The notes below the pieces were generated by a model. It worked only from the letters and a program-made list of their open reading frames with translations, did no database searches and had not been told where the DNA came from. The position numbers were made by a program, and so were the translations under genes. Below are positions 1 to 8,170 of a DNA stretch of 64,000 nt, piece after piece. Positions within the stretch are counted from its first letter, which is position 1. The number at the start of each line of letters is the position of its first letter. The stretch is from positions 1 through 64,000 of the forward strand of contig JAGMES010000003.1 in the NCBI GenBank assembly GCA_023128035.1, written 5' to 3'. The stretch comes from Halanaerobiales bacterium (GTDB taxonomy: Bacteria; Bacillota_F; Halanaerobiia; DY22613).

Positions 1-25
1 ATAAGTGGTGGGAATTGTTTTTAAT

Positions 26-88
26 CTTCAGTGGGGGTAGAATCCCCTACTGAAGCCCCGATGTTCAGCTTTAGCTGGACGAGTTCAC
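26..88 (+). mobile_element. IS200/IS605-type right end, probable TnpB omega-RNA 3' end (remnant at window edge)
   Basis: Two hairpins follow each other. The first has arms 26-37 and 44-55 (CTTCAGT pairs with ACTGAAG, then G-runs with C-runs). The second has arms 63-69 and 74-80 with loop TTTA. They are followed by AGTTCAC at 82-88. A palindromic right end finishing in a GTTCAC-like tail is what I recall for TnpB/IS605 elements and the omega-RNA they encode. The TnpB gene itself, if present, lies left of the window, so this may be only a remnant. In such elements the base after the tail starts the guide, which here would run from about 89 into the SD of the next gene. Confidence 0.45.
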
Positions 89-111
89 TAGAACAGAAGG
101 GAGAGGTTTTT

Positions 112-843
112 GTGAAAAAGATTACCACATTTATAGTAGTGACAGTTACTATAATTATATTGACCCTAGCGGCTTATGCATCTGAAGAGATTCCGATGGA
201 AGAAAATAAGTTTTACATCCTTTTTGATCTAGATATTTTCAATCGTTTTAATAGTGATGGGACTACTCCAGCAACTGATTCTTTTCAAAGATATCATATG
301 TTAACATTTGGTTCTCGTTTAGGTGACTGGGATTTACAGTTTGTTTACGATTGGTATGATAAAGTTATTTCGGAAACATCAATACATACAATTACACCAT
401 GGGGAATTGTTATCAAGCGGGATTTAGACCCAATGCAACATCTTGAGTTTAACTATTGGTGGGTAACTGATTTGTTTGGTGATGATGATACCAAAGTAGT
501 TCGTTTAGAGTATTGCAGGCAAATATTACTTGGAGATCAGTGGGTTGGGGATTTTCGTGTAGGTGGTAAAATAGTAAATGACGATCAATTTGCTCCAATT
601 TTCGGAGGACAACTTATTTATCGAGATTATTATCACTTAGGGTTGAATTTTTTAAGTGCTTTGGATGCTCATCTTATGGATGAGATGGATAACGAATTGA
701 ATTTACCTCTTAATATTGGCTTAGAATATCCCTTAAATGAGAATATAACCTTAAAAATTGACTTTTATAAGTTTCTTAAAAAACCTTCGACTGGATTAGA
801 CAAATGGTTTGTTGGTGGATTTGAGTTTATACTTTGGGATTAA
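112..843 (+). CDS. Secreted beta-strand-rich protein, unknown function
   Basis: I do not recognise a family. The GTG at 112 is chosen because GGGAGAGG lies just before it and the product then begins with a clear signal peptide (MKKITTF..., hydrophobic core, cleavage near AYA-SEE). An upstream in-frame ATG at 61 would add residues translated from the IS-like hairpin region. The mature part of about 220 residues alternates hydrophobic and polar residues with many aromatics and Gly/Asp turns (DWDLQFVYDWYD, MQHLEFNYWWV, YYHLGLNFL, ITLKIDFYKFL). That pattern suits an outer-membrane or periplasmic beta-barrel. It ends GGFEFILWD. The barrel reading is inference; it could also be a soluble beta protein. 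Confidence 0.7.
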   Translation: MKKITTFIVVTVTIIILTLAAYASEEIPMEENKFYILFDLDIFNRFNSDGTTPATDSFQRYHMLTFGSRLGDWDLQFVYDWYDKVISETSIHTITPWGIVIKRDLDPMQHLEFNYWWVTDLFGDDDTKVVRLEYCRQILLGDQWVGDFRVGGKIVNDDQFAPIFGGQLIYRDYYHLGLNFLSALDAHLMDEMDNELNLPLNIGLEYPLNENITLKIDFYKFLKKPSTGLDKWFVGGFEFILWD

Positions 844-871
844 ATAATTAGCTTATGAGGAGTGATCAGCG

Positions 872-1936
872 ATGCTATATCCGTTTCGTTGTAAATCGAT
901 CTATAAAGAAAAAGTCTGGGGTGGGCGCTGGTTTGAGAATGCTTTTGGACGCAAATTACCTGAGAGCTCACCGATCGGAGAAAGCTGGGAATTGGCCTGT
1001 CGTCCACAAGAGATGAGTGAGATAGTGGATGGAGCTTTTGCAGGAAAGTCATTTTTAGAGATCATGCAGCAATATCCTGTTGAGCTTTTAGGGAAAAGAA
1101 TAGCCCAAAATGGATATGATCCTTTTCCGCTCTTGATTAAATTTTTAGATGCAAATGAACATCTATCCGTACAGGTTCATCCTGATGATGAATTTGCACA
1201 GAAAATTAGGCCAGGTGAATTGGGTAAAACTGAGATGTGGTATATACTTGATGCAGAACCAGATGGAAAGTTAATCATGGGTGTGAAAGAAGGGGTAACC
1301 CCTGCTGATTTTCAGAAAGGGATAGAAGATGGCACTCTGGAAGAATATCTTGCTGAAGTACCAGTCAAAGCAGGGGATGCTTTTCTGATTCCGGCTGGAA
1401 CGGTTCATGCCATTATGAAAGGCGTCAGGTTAGCTGAGATTCAGCAGAATTCAGATACTACCTACCGTGTCTATGATTGGAATCGTCTCGGGTTGGATGG
1501 CAAACCACGGGAACTCCATATCAAAGAAGCACTGGAAGTGATTGATTTTAAACGAACTGGTATCAATCCGCATCCGGGCATTATATTTGAAGAAGATGGT
1601 TGGAAGAGTCGACTTATTACAGCCTGTCCTTATTTTGCAGTAGAAGAGCTGGAGGTAGAACATTTAGTTTGTCAGATCAATCCTGAACGTTTTGAAATCT
1701 GGATGGTTTTAGAGGGTAATGGCACTCTCAATACCAAGACTGATAATTACCAATTAACCGTAGGAGAGACCTGGGTGATTCCAGCAGCATTGGGTGATGT
1801 AGAACTTAAGGGAAATATAAAGATATTAAAAAGTTATATACCTGATCTTCAAAAAGAGGTAATCACACCTTTGTTGGCTAAAGGATATACTAAGGAAGAC
1901 TTAAGCAAGGTTGGTGGTTTAGAAAATCTGGTCTGA
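872..1936 (+). CDS. manA: Mannose-6-phosphate isomerase, class I
   Basis: Interconverts fructose-6-phosphate and mannose-6-phosphate in the cytoplasm, feeding GDP-mannose-type sugars. The 354-residue protein shows the zinc site typical of the family: QVHPDD at 101-106, KTEMW at 119-123 and PAGTVHAI at 174-181, followed by EIQQNSDTTYRVYDW. The length fits the short bacterial type. The SD GAGGAG precedes the ATG by about 9 bases. It opens a run of same-strand genes with an LCP protein and a phosphohexomutase, so a role in cell-surface sugar supply is likely. Confidence in the family is high; the exact physiological sugar is inferred. Confidence 0.93.
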   Translation: MLYPFRCKSIYKEKVWGGRWFENAFGRKLPESSPIGESWELACRPQEMSEIVDGAFAGKSFLEIMQQYPVELLGKRIAQNGYDPFPLLIKFLDANEHLSVQVHPDDEFAQKIRPGELGKTEMWYILDAEPDGKLIMGVKEGVTPADFQKGIEDGTLEEYLAEVPVKAGDAFLIPAGTVHAIMKGVRLAEIQQNSDTTYRVYDWNRLGLDGKPRELHIKEALEVIDFKRTGINPHPGIIFEEDGWKSRLITACPYFAVEELEVEHLVCQINPERFEIWMVLEGNGTLNTKTDNYQLTVGETWVIPAALGDVELKGNIKILKSYIPDLQKEVITPLLAKGYTKEDLSKVGGLENLV

Positions 1937-1953
1937 TCGGAAAGGGGTGAAGT

Positions 1954-2754
1954 ATGGCTTATAAATGGTTTTTGCCTGGATTCATCTGTATTCTACTTAG
2001 TTTAAGTATGCCTATCCAAGCAAAAGAAGATTGTGTATTGGTTTTAGGACAGTATCAGGACAGATTTGAGACAATTATGGTGAATATATATGATATGGAT
2101 ACATATTCTGCTAGAGTGATTTCGATCCCTCCCGGAGCTGTTTTTCAAGATGGTTCTCCGATCCTGAAAAAGCCCCTTCACCTTGCACTAAAAGAAGATG
2201 GTGTGGAAAAAGTAAAATCTGCATTGGCAGAATATTTAAATCTTAAGATTTCTAATTATATGATAGTTGATTATGCAGGGGCTAAGGGGGTAGTTGATGC
2301 TATGGGTGGGGTAGATTTTGAATTACCTGAACCTATAGAGATTCCTGAAATTGATGATGAACCGTATCTTTACTTACAAGCAGGGAAACATACTTTTGGT
2401 GGAGAGACTGCTCGTCGTTTTTTACGATATCGACCAGAGAATTTAAATGGATCAGGAGAATTAAAAGTAATCCTACTTCAACAGAGATTTTTAGATACTA
2501 TGATTCGTCAATTAACTCAAAATAAATGGAATATTATCTCTGTAGCATTAAAATTACCGAAAATGCTTAAAACTAATATGGGTGTTATGAAGATTCTTGA
2601 TCTAGGTTTTGCGGCAATAGGAATGAAACCAGAAAATCTTCTGGTAGAGTTTAAGGTGATTCCCGGTCAATTTATTCAGGTAAATGGTGAGTATCAGTAC
2701 CAGATCAAGGAACAAAAAAATTATCGTGAGTTAAGTACAGATTTAGACCAGTAA
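1954..2754 (+). CDS. LytR-CpsA-Psr (LCP) domain protein, secreted
   Basis: LCP enzymes transfer undecaprenyl-linked glycopolymers to the cell wall or related acceptors. The 266-residue product starts with a signal peptide (hydrophobic stretch, SMPIQA cleavage site). It then carries an LCP-like core: VISIPPGA, NYMIVDYAG, VVDAMGGVDFELPEP, LQAGKHTFGGETARRFLRYRP and ELKVILLQQRFL. The RFLRYRP segment and the following QQRF correspond to the Arg-containing lipid-phosphate-binding segment of the family. It is shorter than typical LCP proteins and has a cleavable signal rather than a long anchor. It lies 17 bases after manA and 16 before the mutase, consistent with one operon. Confidence 0.75.
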   Translation: MAYKWFLPGFICILLSLSMPIQAKEDCVLVLGQYQDRFETIMVNIYDMDTYSARVISIPPGAVFQDGSPILKKPLHLALKEDGVEKVKSALAEYLNLKISNYMIVDYAGAKGVVDAMGGVDFELPEPIEIPEIDDEPYLYLQAGKHTFGGETARRFLRYRPENLNGSGELKVILLQQRFLDTMIRQLTQNKWNIISVALKLPKMLKTNMGVMKILDLGFAAIGMKPENLLVEFKVIPGQFIQVNGEYQYQIKEQKNYRELSTDLDQ

Positions 2755-2770
2755 GAAAGGAGAAAGTTTT

Positions 2771-4501
2771 ATGGAATATATGGAAAGATATAACCAATGG
2801 TTAATGAGTGACTATATCGATGATGAAACTAAACAGGAACTTTTGAAGATCAAAGATGATCCTGATGAGATTAAAGAATGTTTTTATAGTGATCTGGAGT
2901 TTGGGACTGGGGGGCTTAGGGGAGTGATTGGCCTGGGAACAAACCGCATGAATAAATACACTGTTCGAAAAACTACTCAGGGTTTAGCTAACTTTATCCT
3001 TAAATCAGGAGATGAAGCAGTTCAACGTGGAGTTGCTATAGCATATGATTCCAGACATTTTTCCAGAGAATTTGCTGAAGAGACTGCACTAGTTTTGAAT
3101 GGAAATGGAATCAAGACATTTATCTTTGATGCATTAGCTCCTACACCTTTACTCTCTTTTGCTGTAAGGGAGCTGAACGCCATTGCTGGGGTTGTCATCA
3201 CTGCATCACATAATCCCTCTCAATATAACGGTTATAAGGTTTATTGGGCCGATGGGGGCCAGCTAACGCCAAAGAGAGCAACATTAGTAATCGACGAGGT
3301 TAAGAAGATAACAGATTTCAATCAGATCAAGACTATCTCTCGAGATGAAGCAGAAAAACGAAATTTATTTCAAACTATAGATAAAAGCATTGAAGATAAG
3401 TTTGTGGAAGCAATAAAAAAGATATCTTTTATTGATGAAGACTTTAAAAAGACTGTTGAAGATCTAAAAATCATTTATACACCTATACATGGAGCTGGCA
3501 ATATTCCTGTTCGTCGAGTGTTGAAAGAAATGGGCTTTCGTAATGTCCAAGTGGTCTCTGAGCAAGAACTGCCTGATCCTAATTTTTCAACAGTTGCCTA
3601 TCCAAATCCTGAAGAGAAAGAAGCTTTTAATCTAGCCATTGAGATGGCAAAAACTACGAAACCAGATCTGATTTTGGGAACAGATCCAGACTGTGATCGA
3701 ATTGGAGTTGTTGAGCAAAAACAAGATGGCGAATATGTTGTCTTTACTGGAAATCAGATAGGGGTATTATTAACTGAATACATATTATCACAGGCTGAAA
3801 AACATAACAAACTTCCTGCCAATGGTGCGATTATAAAAACTATTGTTACCACTGATATGGTCCATAAAATTGGAGATAGATACAAAGTTAAGGTTTTAGA
3901 TACTTTAACTGGCTTTAAATTCATAGGTGAGAAGATAAAAGAGTTTGAAGAAACTGGGGAGTATGAATATTTATTTGGATTTGAAGAAAGTTATGGTTAT
4001 CTTGTTGGAACTCATGCCCGTGATAAAGATGCAGTAGTCGCTGCCGCTATGATTGCAGAGATGGCTGCTTATTATAAATCTAAAGGGATCAGTTTATATG
4101 AACAGCTTATGCGGCTAATGAATGAATATGGATATTACGTGGAAGGTTTAAAATCTATCAAATTAGAAGGAATTGCTGGTCAGGAAAAGATTCGGCAGAT
4201 TTTAGAGAAACTCAGAGAAACAACTCCAACTAATATTGGAGAACGTAAAGTAGTCAGTGTAGAAGATTATCTGATACAGAAACGTCATGATCTTACTACT
4301 GGAGAAACGACTTCACTTGATTTACCTAAATCCAATGTTTTAAAGTTTATACTTGACGATCAAAGTGGATTTACAATCCGCCCATCTGGAACAGAACCTA
4401 AGATTAAAATTTATTTCTCTTTTGTAGGAAAAAATTCTTGCATGGCAAAAGAAGGGTTGGAAGAATTACAAAGAGAAGTATTGAAATTAATTGAAATTTA
4501 A
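2771..4501 (+). CDS. Phosphoglucomutase/phosphomannomutase family protein (phosphohexomutase)
   Basis: Moves phosphate between C1 and C6 of hexoses. The 576-residue size and N-terminal segment match the long PgcA-type alpha-phosphoglucomutases of Firmicutes. The phosphoserine loop is TASHNP at 144-149 (Ser146). The metal loop is GTDPDCDRIG, the sugar loop is GFEESYGY and the phosphate-binding loop is RPSGTEPKIKIYF near the C terminus; all are intact. GAAAGGAG precedes the ATG by about 6 bases. With manA nearby it can supply glucose-1-P or mannose-1-P for nucleotide sugars. Which hexose it prefers cannot be read from the sequence. Confidence 0.93.
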   Translation: MEYMERYNQWLMSDYIDDETKQELLKIKDDPDEIKECFYSDLEFGTGGLRGVIGLGTNRMNKYTVRKTTQGLANFILKSGDEAVQRGVAIAYDSRHFSREFAEETALVLNGNGIKTFIFDALAPTPLLSFAVRELNAIAGVVITASHNPSQYNGYKVYWADGGQLTPKRATLVIDEVKKITDFNQIKTISRDEAEKRNLFQTIDKSIEDKFVEAIKKISFIDEDFKKTVEDLKIIYTPIHGAGNIPVRRVLKEMGFRNVQVVSEQELPDPNFSTVAYPNPEEKEAFNLAIEMAKTTKPDLILGTDPDCDRIGVVEQKQDGEYVVFTGNQIGVLLTEYILSQAEKHNKLPANGAIIKTIVTTDMVHKIGDRYKVKVLDTLTGFKFIGEKIKEFEETGEYEYLFGFEESYGYLVGTHARDKDAVVAAAMIAEMAAYYKSKGISLYEQLMRLMNEYGYYVEGLKSIKLEGIAGQEKIRQILEKLRETTPTNIGERKVVSVEDYLIQKRHDLTTGETTSLDLPKSNVLKFILDDQSGFTIRPSGTEPKIKIYFSFVGKNSCMAKEGLEELQREVLKLIEI

Positions 4502-4517
4502 AAAAGGAGCGATGAAA

Positions 4518-4937
4518 ATGTTAGGAAAAAGTATTAATGAAATTAATATTAATGATAAAGCGATGTTTTCAAAGACGATTACTGAGCATGATGTATATAC
4601 TTTTGCAGGAGTTACAGGTGATTTAAACCCAGCTCATATCAATGAAATTCATGCTGAAAAAAGTTTCTTCAAAAAAAGAATAGCCCATGGAATATTAGGA
4701 GCAGGTTTAATTTCAGCAGTTTTAGGAATGCAATTACCCGGGCCAGGAACTCTTTACTTAAGCCAAAACCTAAAGTTTCTTGCACCTGTTTATTTTGGAG
4801 ATACTGTAACTGCTGAAGTTGAAGTAATCGAAAAAATAGAAGAAAAAAATCGTATAAAACTTTCAACAATCTGCAAAAATCAAGATGGAAAAATTGTAAT
4901 CGAAGGTGAAGCATTAGTTATGCCTCCCAAAAAATAG
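4518..4937 (+). CDS. MaoC-like (R)-specific enoyl-CoA hydratase
   Basis: A 139-residue single hot-dog-fold MaoC/PhaJ-type hydratase. Its hydratase signature GDLNPAHINEIHAE supplies the catalytic Asp35 and His40 (D-x4-H) plus Asn37. IAHGILGAGLIS and LKFLAPVYFGDTVTAEVEV are also typical of the fold. The family hydrates trans-2-enoyl-CoA to (R)-3-hydroxyacyl-CoA. ATG 4518 is chosen over the in-frame ATG at 4512 because GGAG at 4506-4509 lies 8 bases before it. It follows the mutase by 16 bases, but no PHA or fatty-acid gene adjoins it, so its pathway here is unclear. Confidence 0.88.
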   Translation: MLGKSINEININDKAMFSKTITEHDVYTFAGVTGDLNPAHINEIHAEKSFFKKRIAHGILGAGLISAVLGMQLPGPGTLYLSQNLKFLAPVYFGDTVTAEVEVIEKIEEKNRIKLSTICKNQDGKIVIEGEALVMPPKK

Positions 4938-4963
4938 TTAAGGAAAAAAAGGGGCTGGACTTA

Positions 4964-5494
4964 ATGATCAGAATAGAAAAATACAAAGTTTCAGCTTTAC
5001 TTATCTTTGCTCTTATTTTACTCTTCATTTCCTGTGGAGATGCTGATGCACTTAGCTATCAATTGTCAATAAATAAGATATTTTTCTCTGAAGATGAAGG
5101 ATATAGTTGGAATGCGCGACTGGACTTAGTTCCTAATCAAGGCTTTTATCTGGATGGATTACAGATTGGCGATTTTTATGATCAATGGGGAGCAGGGATT
5201 GAATTTCTCCTCTTTGATCATCCCAAATTTGCAACCTGGGGTTTTGTTGGAGTAGAAAAATACAAGCTCAATAGGACACATAATTCTTTTTTTAAGACAG
5301 GGATGCACATAGAGTTTCCTGTTTCATCTGCTAGATTCGCCTTAAAGGGAGAGCTGGTGATAGATGATATGATTGGGATTTTTCCACGTTATCAAATAGA
5401 AACCTGGCTTCCTAAATATTTTATTAATTTAGGTGTAGGTAATCTTTTTGGAAATGAAGATGGTTATGCTTTCTGGGTTGGAATTCGTTTATAA
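4964..5494 (+). CDS. Exported beta-strand-rich protein, unknown function
   Basis: Not recognised. A 176-residue product with an N-terminal hydrophobic segment (residues 10-24) and either a weak lipobox (FISC) or a signal-peptidase-I site after DADA. The remainder is short amphipathic strands rich in Tyr, Phe and Trp (WNARLDLVP, AGIEFLLFD, WGFVGVEKYKL, YAFWVGIRL), similar in style to the protein at 112-843. It lies 15 bases upstream of a lipoprotein protease, so the two may be co-expressed at the envelope. A small outer-membrane barrel is possible but unproven. Confidence 0.65.
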   Translation: MIRIEKYKVSALLIFALILLFISCGDADALSYQLSINKIFFSEDEGYSWNARLDLVPNQGFYLDGLQIGDFYDQWGAGIEFLLFDHPKFATWGFVGVEKYKLNRTHNSFFKTGMHIEFPVSSARFALKGELVIDDMIGIFPRYQIETWLPKYFINLGVGNLFGNEDGYAFWVGIRL

Positions 5495-5509
5495 AGTAGG
5501 TGGCATTTG

Positions 5510-7369
5510 ATGCTAAAAAATTATAAAAAATTTGGACTAATTTTAATAATAATTTCTTTATTGCTTAGCGGTTGTACATCATCTGGGCTTTATATTTTTA
5601 CATCATGGTTTGCTGGAGAAGTACGAGAGAGTTCAGTTCTTCATCAACCGATTATGGGTGTCAAGGTCTTGAATACCGAAGGTGACCTTCTCGGCGAGAC
5701 TGATGAACACGGCCTTTTTTTGGTTAAAACTTCTGTTGATAATGGGGTAGCAAAACTTATTTTCCAACATCCTAATTATGAAGATAGTATTATAGAACAG
5801 TTTGTAGATGGTAGTAAAAGCCAGACGGTTCAACTTTCACCATTAGAGTTAAATCCAGCAGGAGGGCTTATAACTGGTCAAGTAATTCGTGAAATTAACT
5901 TATCTGAATCTCTTCCTCAAAATAGTTTCAAAAGCCTTCAAGTAAATGAAAAAGCTTTAGAGGAACAAATTATTGAGGGAGAATATAATCTTATAACTCA
6001 AAAAGGAGAAAAATGGGTTCAAGAAAAACTATCTGGTAAGGGTAGAATTCTCTATGCTTCAGATTCAGGTTTTTACGCAATTATTCTGGATTCTGATGTT
6101 GATGCTGAGAGATGGGTTGAAGAATTAACCCTAACAGGTGAAGTCGAATATATTGCACTAAATAGCATGGTTCAAATGATGGGTCAGGAGTATGGAGATT
6201 CTGATTGGGAATGGGCTGATCTTTGGAATATGCAGATGATGGATATTAATTTGGCCTGGCAGCACTCTACCGGAAGTGGGGTAGTGGTTGCTGTTTTGGA
6301 TACTCTATATACCTCTTTACATCCTGATCTTTTACCAAATCTGTTGCCTGCATTAGATACGACAGGTAATAATAAAGAAAATGAACTGTTAAATCGACAT
6401 GGCTTACATGTGGCAGGTATTATCGGAGCTTTAGCTAATAGGCAAGGGGTAGTAGGAATTGCTCCTGATGTATCTATTTTACCGATTCGAGTTTTTAATG
6501 TGCTGGAGAATTCATCAATAGCATATATAGTAGAAGCATTAGATTTGGCGATTGAGAATCAAGTTGACGTTATAAATATGAGTTTTGGTACTGCTAATGA
6601 TGACTTCGTGCTACATGAGGCAATTAAAAGGGCTTATGAAGCAGGGATTGTCTTAGTTGGCGCCTCAGGGAATTATGGGTATGACAGCCTCCTATATCCA
6701 GCGGCCTACCCTGAAGTGATCGCTGTGGGCGCTGTAGGGCCTGATGGTGAGCGTGCTTACTATTCTCAGTATGGCCTAGGATTAGAGTTAATGGCACCAG
6801 GAGGTAACGTTAGACTTGGAAACGAGGCTCAGATACTTAGTACAGGTTGGGAGCGGGAAGCAGAAGATTATGCTTATGTTTACCAACAGGGGACATCTAT
6901 GGCTGCTCCTCATGTAAGTGGTATAGCGGCTTTATTAGTAGCTTACGGAATAAATGATCCAGATTATCTTAGATTAGTATTAAGAGATACTGCACGGGAT
7001 CTGGGTACACAAGGATATGATCTCAGCACCGGATATGGTCTTGTAGACCCATATATGGCATTAGATAGATTTCAGCATACTTATGTATTCTTTGGTTCAA
7101 TCGAAGATGGTTCAGCTCAGTTGAGAAGCCCTGTGATACAGGTTGCAGTGAATGGAGAGTATAATCTTTCAGGTGTTCACACAGGAACCGGGAGAGTGAT
7201 TGGGTGGATTGATGTGAATCATAATTTGATCATTGATTCAGGGGATTATTTCGGAGAATCTGAAGAATTTATGGTTACATCTGATGTGGATATGATTTCA
7301 GAGATAGATATTCAAGTAAAATTTATTGAAGGTGATTTTCATGCAATTAATATAGGTGTGGCTTTTTAG
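5510..7369 (+). CDS. Subtilisin-like (S8) serine protease, lipoprotein
   Basis: A 619-residue protease with a lipoprotein signal (LLLSGC, lipid-modified Cys22). It continues with a carboxypeptidase-regulatory-like beta domain (about 45-110, MGVKVLNTEGDLLGETDEHG) and a probable propeptide-like region (about 140-225). The S8 catalytic domain follows: Asp264 in VAVLDTLY, His297 in RHGLHVAGI and Ser463 in GTSMAAPHVSG. A C-terminal beta domain of about 100 residues ends the protein. The context LDTLY differs from the usual DTG but the Asp is present, so activity is expected. The ATG at 5510 is preferred to the TTG at 5507 from the AGGTGG spacing. It acts outside the cytoplasm; its substrate is unknown. 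Confidence 0.9.
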   Translation: MLKNYKKFGLILIIISLLLSGCTSSGLYIFTSWFAGEVRESSVLHQPIMGVKVLNTEGDLLGETDEHGLFLVKTSVDNGVAKLIFQHPNYEDSIIEQFVDGSKSQTVQLSPLELNPAGGLITGQVIREINLSESLPQNSFKSLQVNEKALEEQIIEGEYNLITQKGEKWVQEKLSGKGRILYASDSGFYAIILDSDVDAERWVEELTLTGEVEYIALNSMVQMMGQEYGDSDWEWADLWNMQMMDINLAWQHSTGSGVVVAVLDTLYTSLHPDLLPNLLPALDTTGNNKENELLNRHGLHVAGIIGALANRQGVVGIAPDVSILPIRVFNVLENSSIAYIVEALDLAIENQVDVINMSFGTANDDFVLHEAIKRAYEAGIVLVGASGNYGYDSLLYPAAYPEVIAVGAVGPDGERAYYSQYGLGLELMAPGGNVRLGNEAQILSTGWEREAEDYAYVYQQGTSMAAPHVSGIAALLVAYGINDPDYLRLVLRDTARDLGTQGYDLSTGYGLVDPYMALDRFQHTYVFFGSIEDGSAQLRSPVIQVAVNGEYNLSGVHTGTGRVIGWIDVNHNLIIDSGDYFGESEEFMVTSDVDMISEIDIQVKFIEGDFHAINIGVAF

Positions 7370-7371
7370 TG

Positions 7372-7410
7372 AAAATCTCTATTGCTAACAATAGCAATAG
7401 AGATTTTTTG
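7372..7410 (+). terminator. Intrinsic terminator after the S8 protease
   Basis: Arms 7372-7386 and 7393-7407 (AAAATCTCTATTGCT with its complement) form a 15-bp stem with a 6-base loop. The stem ends in a run of T (7404-7409). It separates the protease transcript from the promoter at 7459. Confidence 0.9.
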
Positions 7411-7458
7411 TTATAAATTAATCTAAAAAACTTGATTTTTCTAGCATCTAAACCTTGC

Positions 7459-7487
7459 TTGAAAATTATCAAAATATGAAATATACT
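7459..7487 (+). promoter_or_regulatory. Sigma-A type promoter for the HAD hydrolase/epimerase pair
   Basis: TTGAAA at 7459-7464, a 17-base spacer and TATACT at 7482-7487. Both boxes are one base from consensus. The next gene starts at 7559. Confidence 0.75.
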
Positions 7488-7558
7488 TACAATAAGACGA
7501 ATACAATAAATTCGGGATTCAAAAAGAATTGATGCGCTTATGAGGAGGACTGAGAATA

Positions 7559-8170
7559 ATGATCTCTAATATAGTTTTTGATTTGGGAAATGTTTTGTTA
7601 AATTTTAAGCCTAAAGAATACTTAGCAGATAATTTTTCGGATGCTGATCTAGTCGAAGAACTGTACCAACAGATATTTTGCTCAGCAGAATGGCTTGAAC
7701 TTGATCGTGGTACACTTTCAATCGAAGAAGTAATTAGAATAATTGGTCAGCGACATCCTGAAAATTTGAAAGCTATCGAAAAAGTTTTATTCAATTGGGA
7801 AGAATTGCTGACTCCTATCGAAAGTTCTGTTGAGATTTTGTGTGAGCTGAAAGAGAAGGGTTATAAGATATATGCTTTGTCAAATTTTCACCTTAAGGCT
7901 TTTCATGAAGTATCTGAGAGATATGACTTTTTTAAGTTATTTAATGGAAAAGTTATTTCTTCAAAGATAAAACTTTTAAAACCAGAACCAGAAATTTATC
8001 AGTATTTGATTAATGAACATGGAATTGAACCAGAAGAGACTATTTTTATTGATGACTCTAAGGAAAATATTGAAGCAGCTAAGAAATTTGGGATTAAAAC
8101 AATCCATTTTACAGCTTCAACTGATTTGAAGAAGGAATTAGAAAAATACAACATAGCAGGTATGGTATGA
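7559..8170 (+). CDS. HAD-superfamily hydrolase (sugar phosphatase-like)
   Basis: A 203-residue HAD-IA family protein. Motif I is FDLGNVLLNF (nucleophile Asp8), motif II is YALSNF, then Lys in LLKPEPEIYQYL and motif IV IFIDDSKENIEAA. The DxGN form of motif I, with Gly at the place of the usual second Asp, is common in the YihX-like subgroup that includes alpha-glucose-1-phosphatase. The SD GAGGAGG lies about 8 bases before the ATG. It overlaps the epimerase start by 4 bases (ATGA), so the two are translationally coupled and may act on related sugar phosphates. The substrate is not determined by sequence. Confidence 0.87.
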   Translation: MISNIVFDLGNVLLNFKPKEYLADNFSDADLVEELYQQIFCSAEWLELDRGTLSIEEVIRIIGQRHPENLKAIEKVLFNWEELLTPIESSVEILCELKEKGYKIYALSNFHLKAFHEVSERYDFFKLFNGKVISSKIKLLKPEPEIYQYLINEHGIEPEETIFIDDSKENIEAAKKFGIKTIHFTASTDLKKELEKYNIAGMV

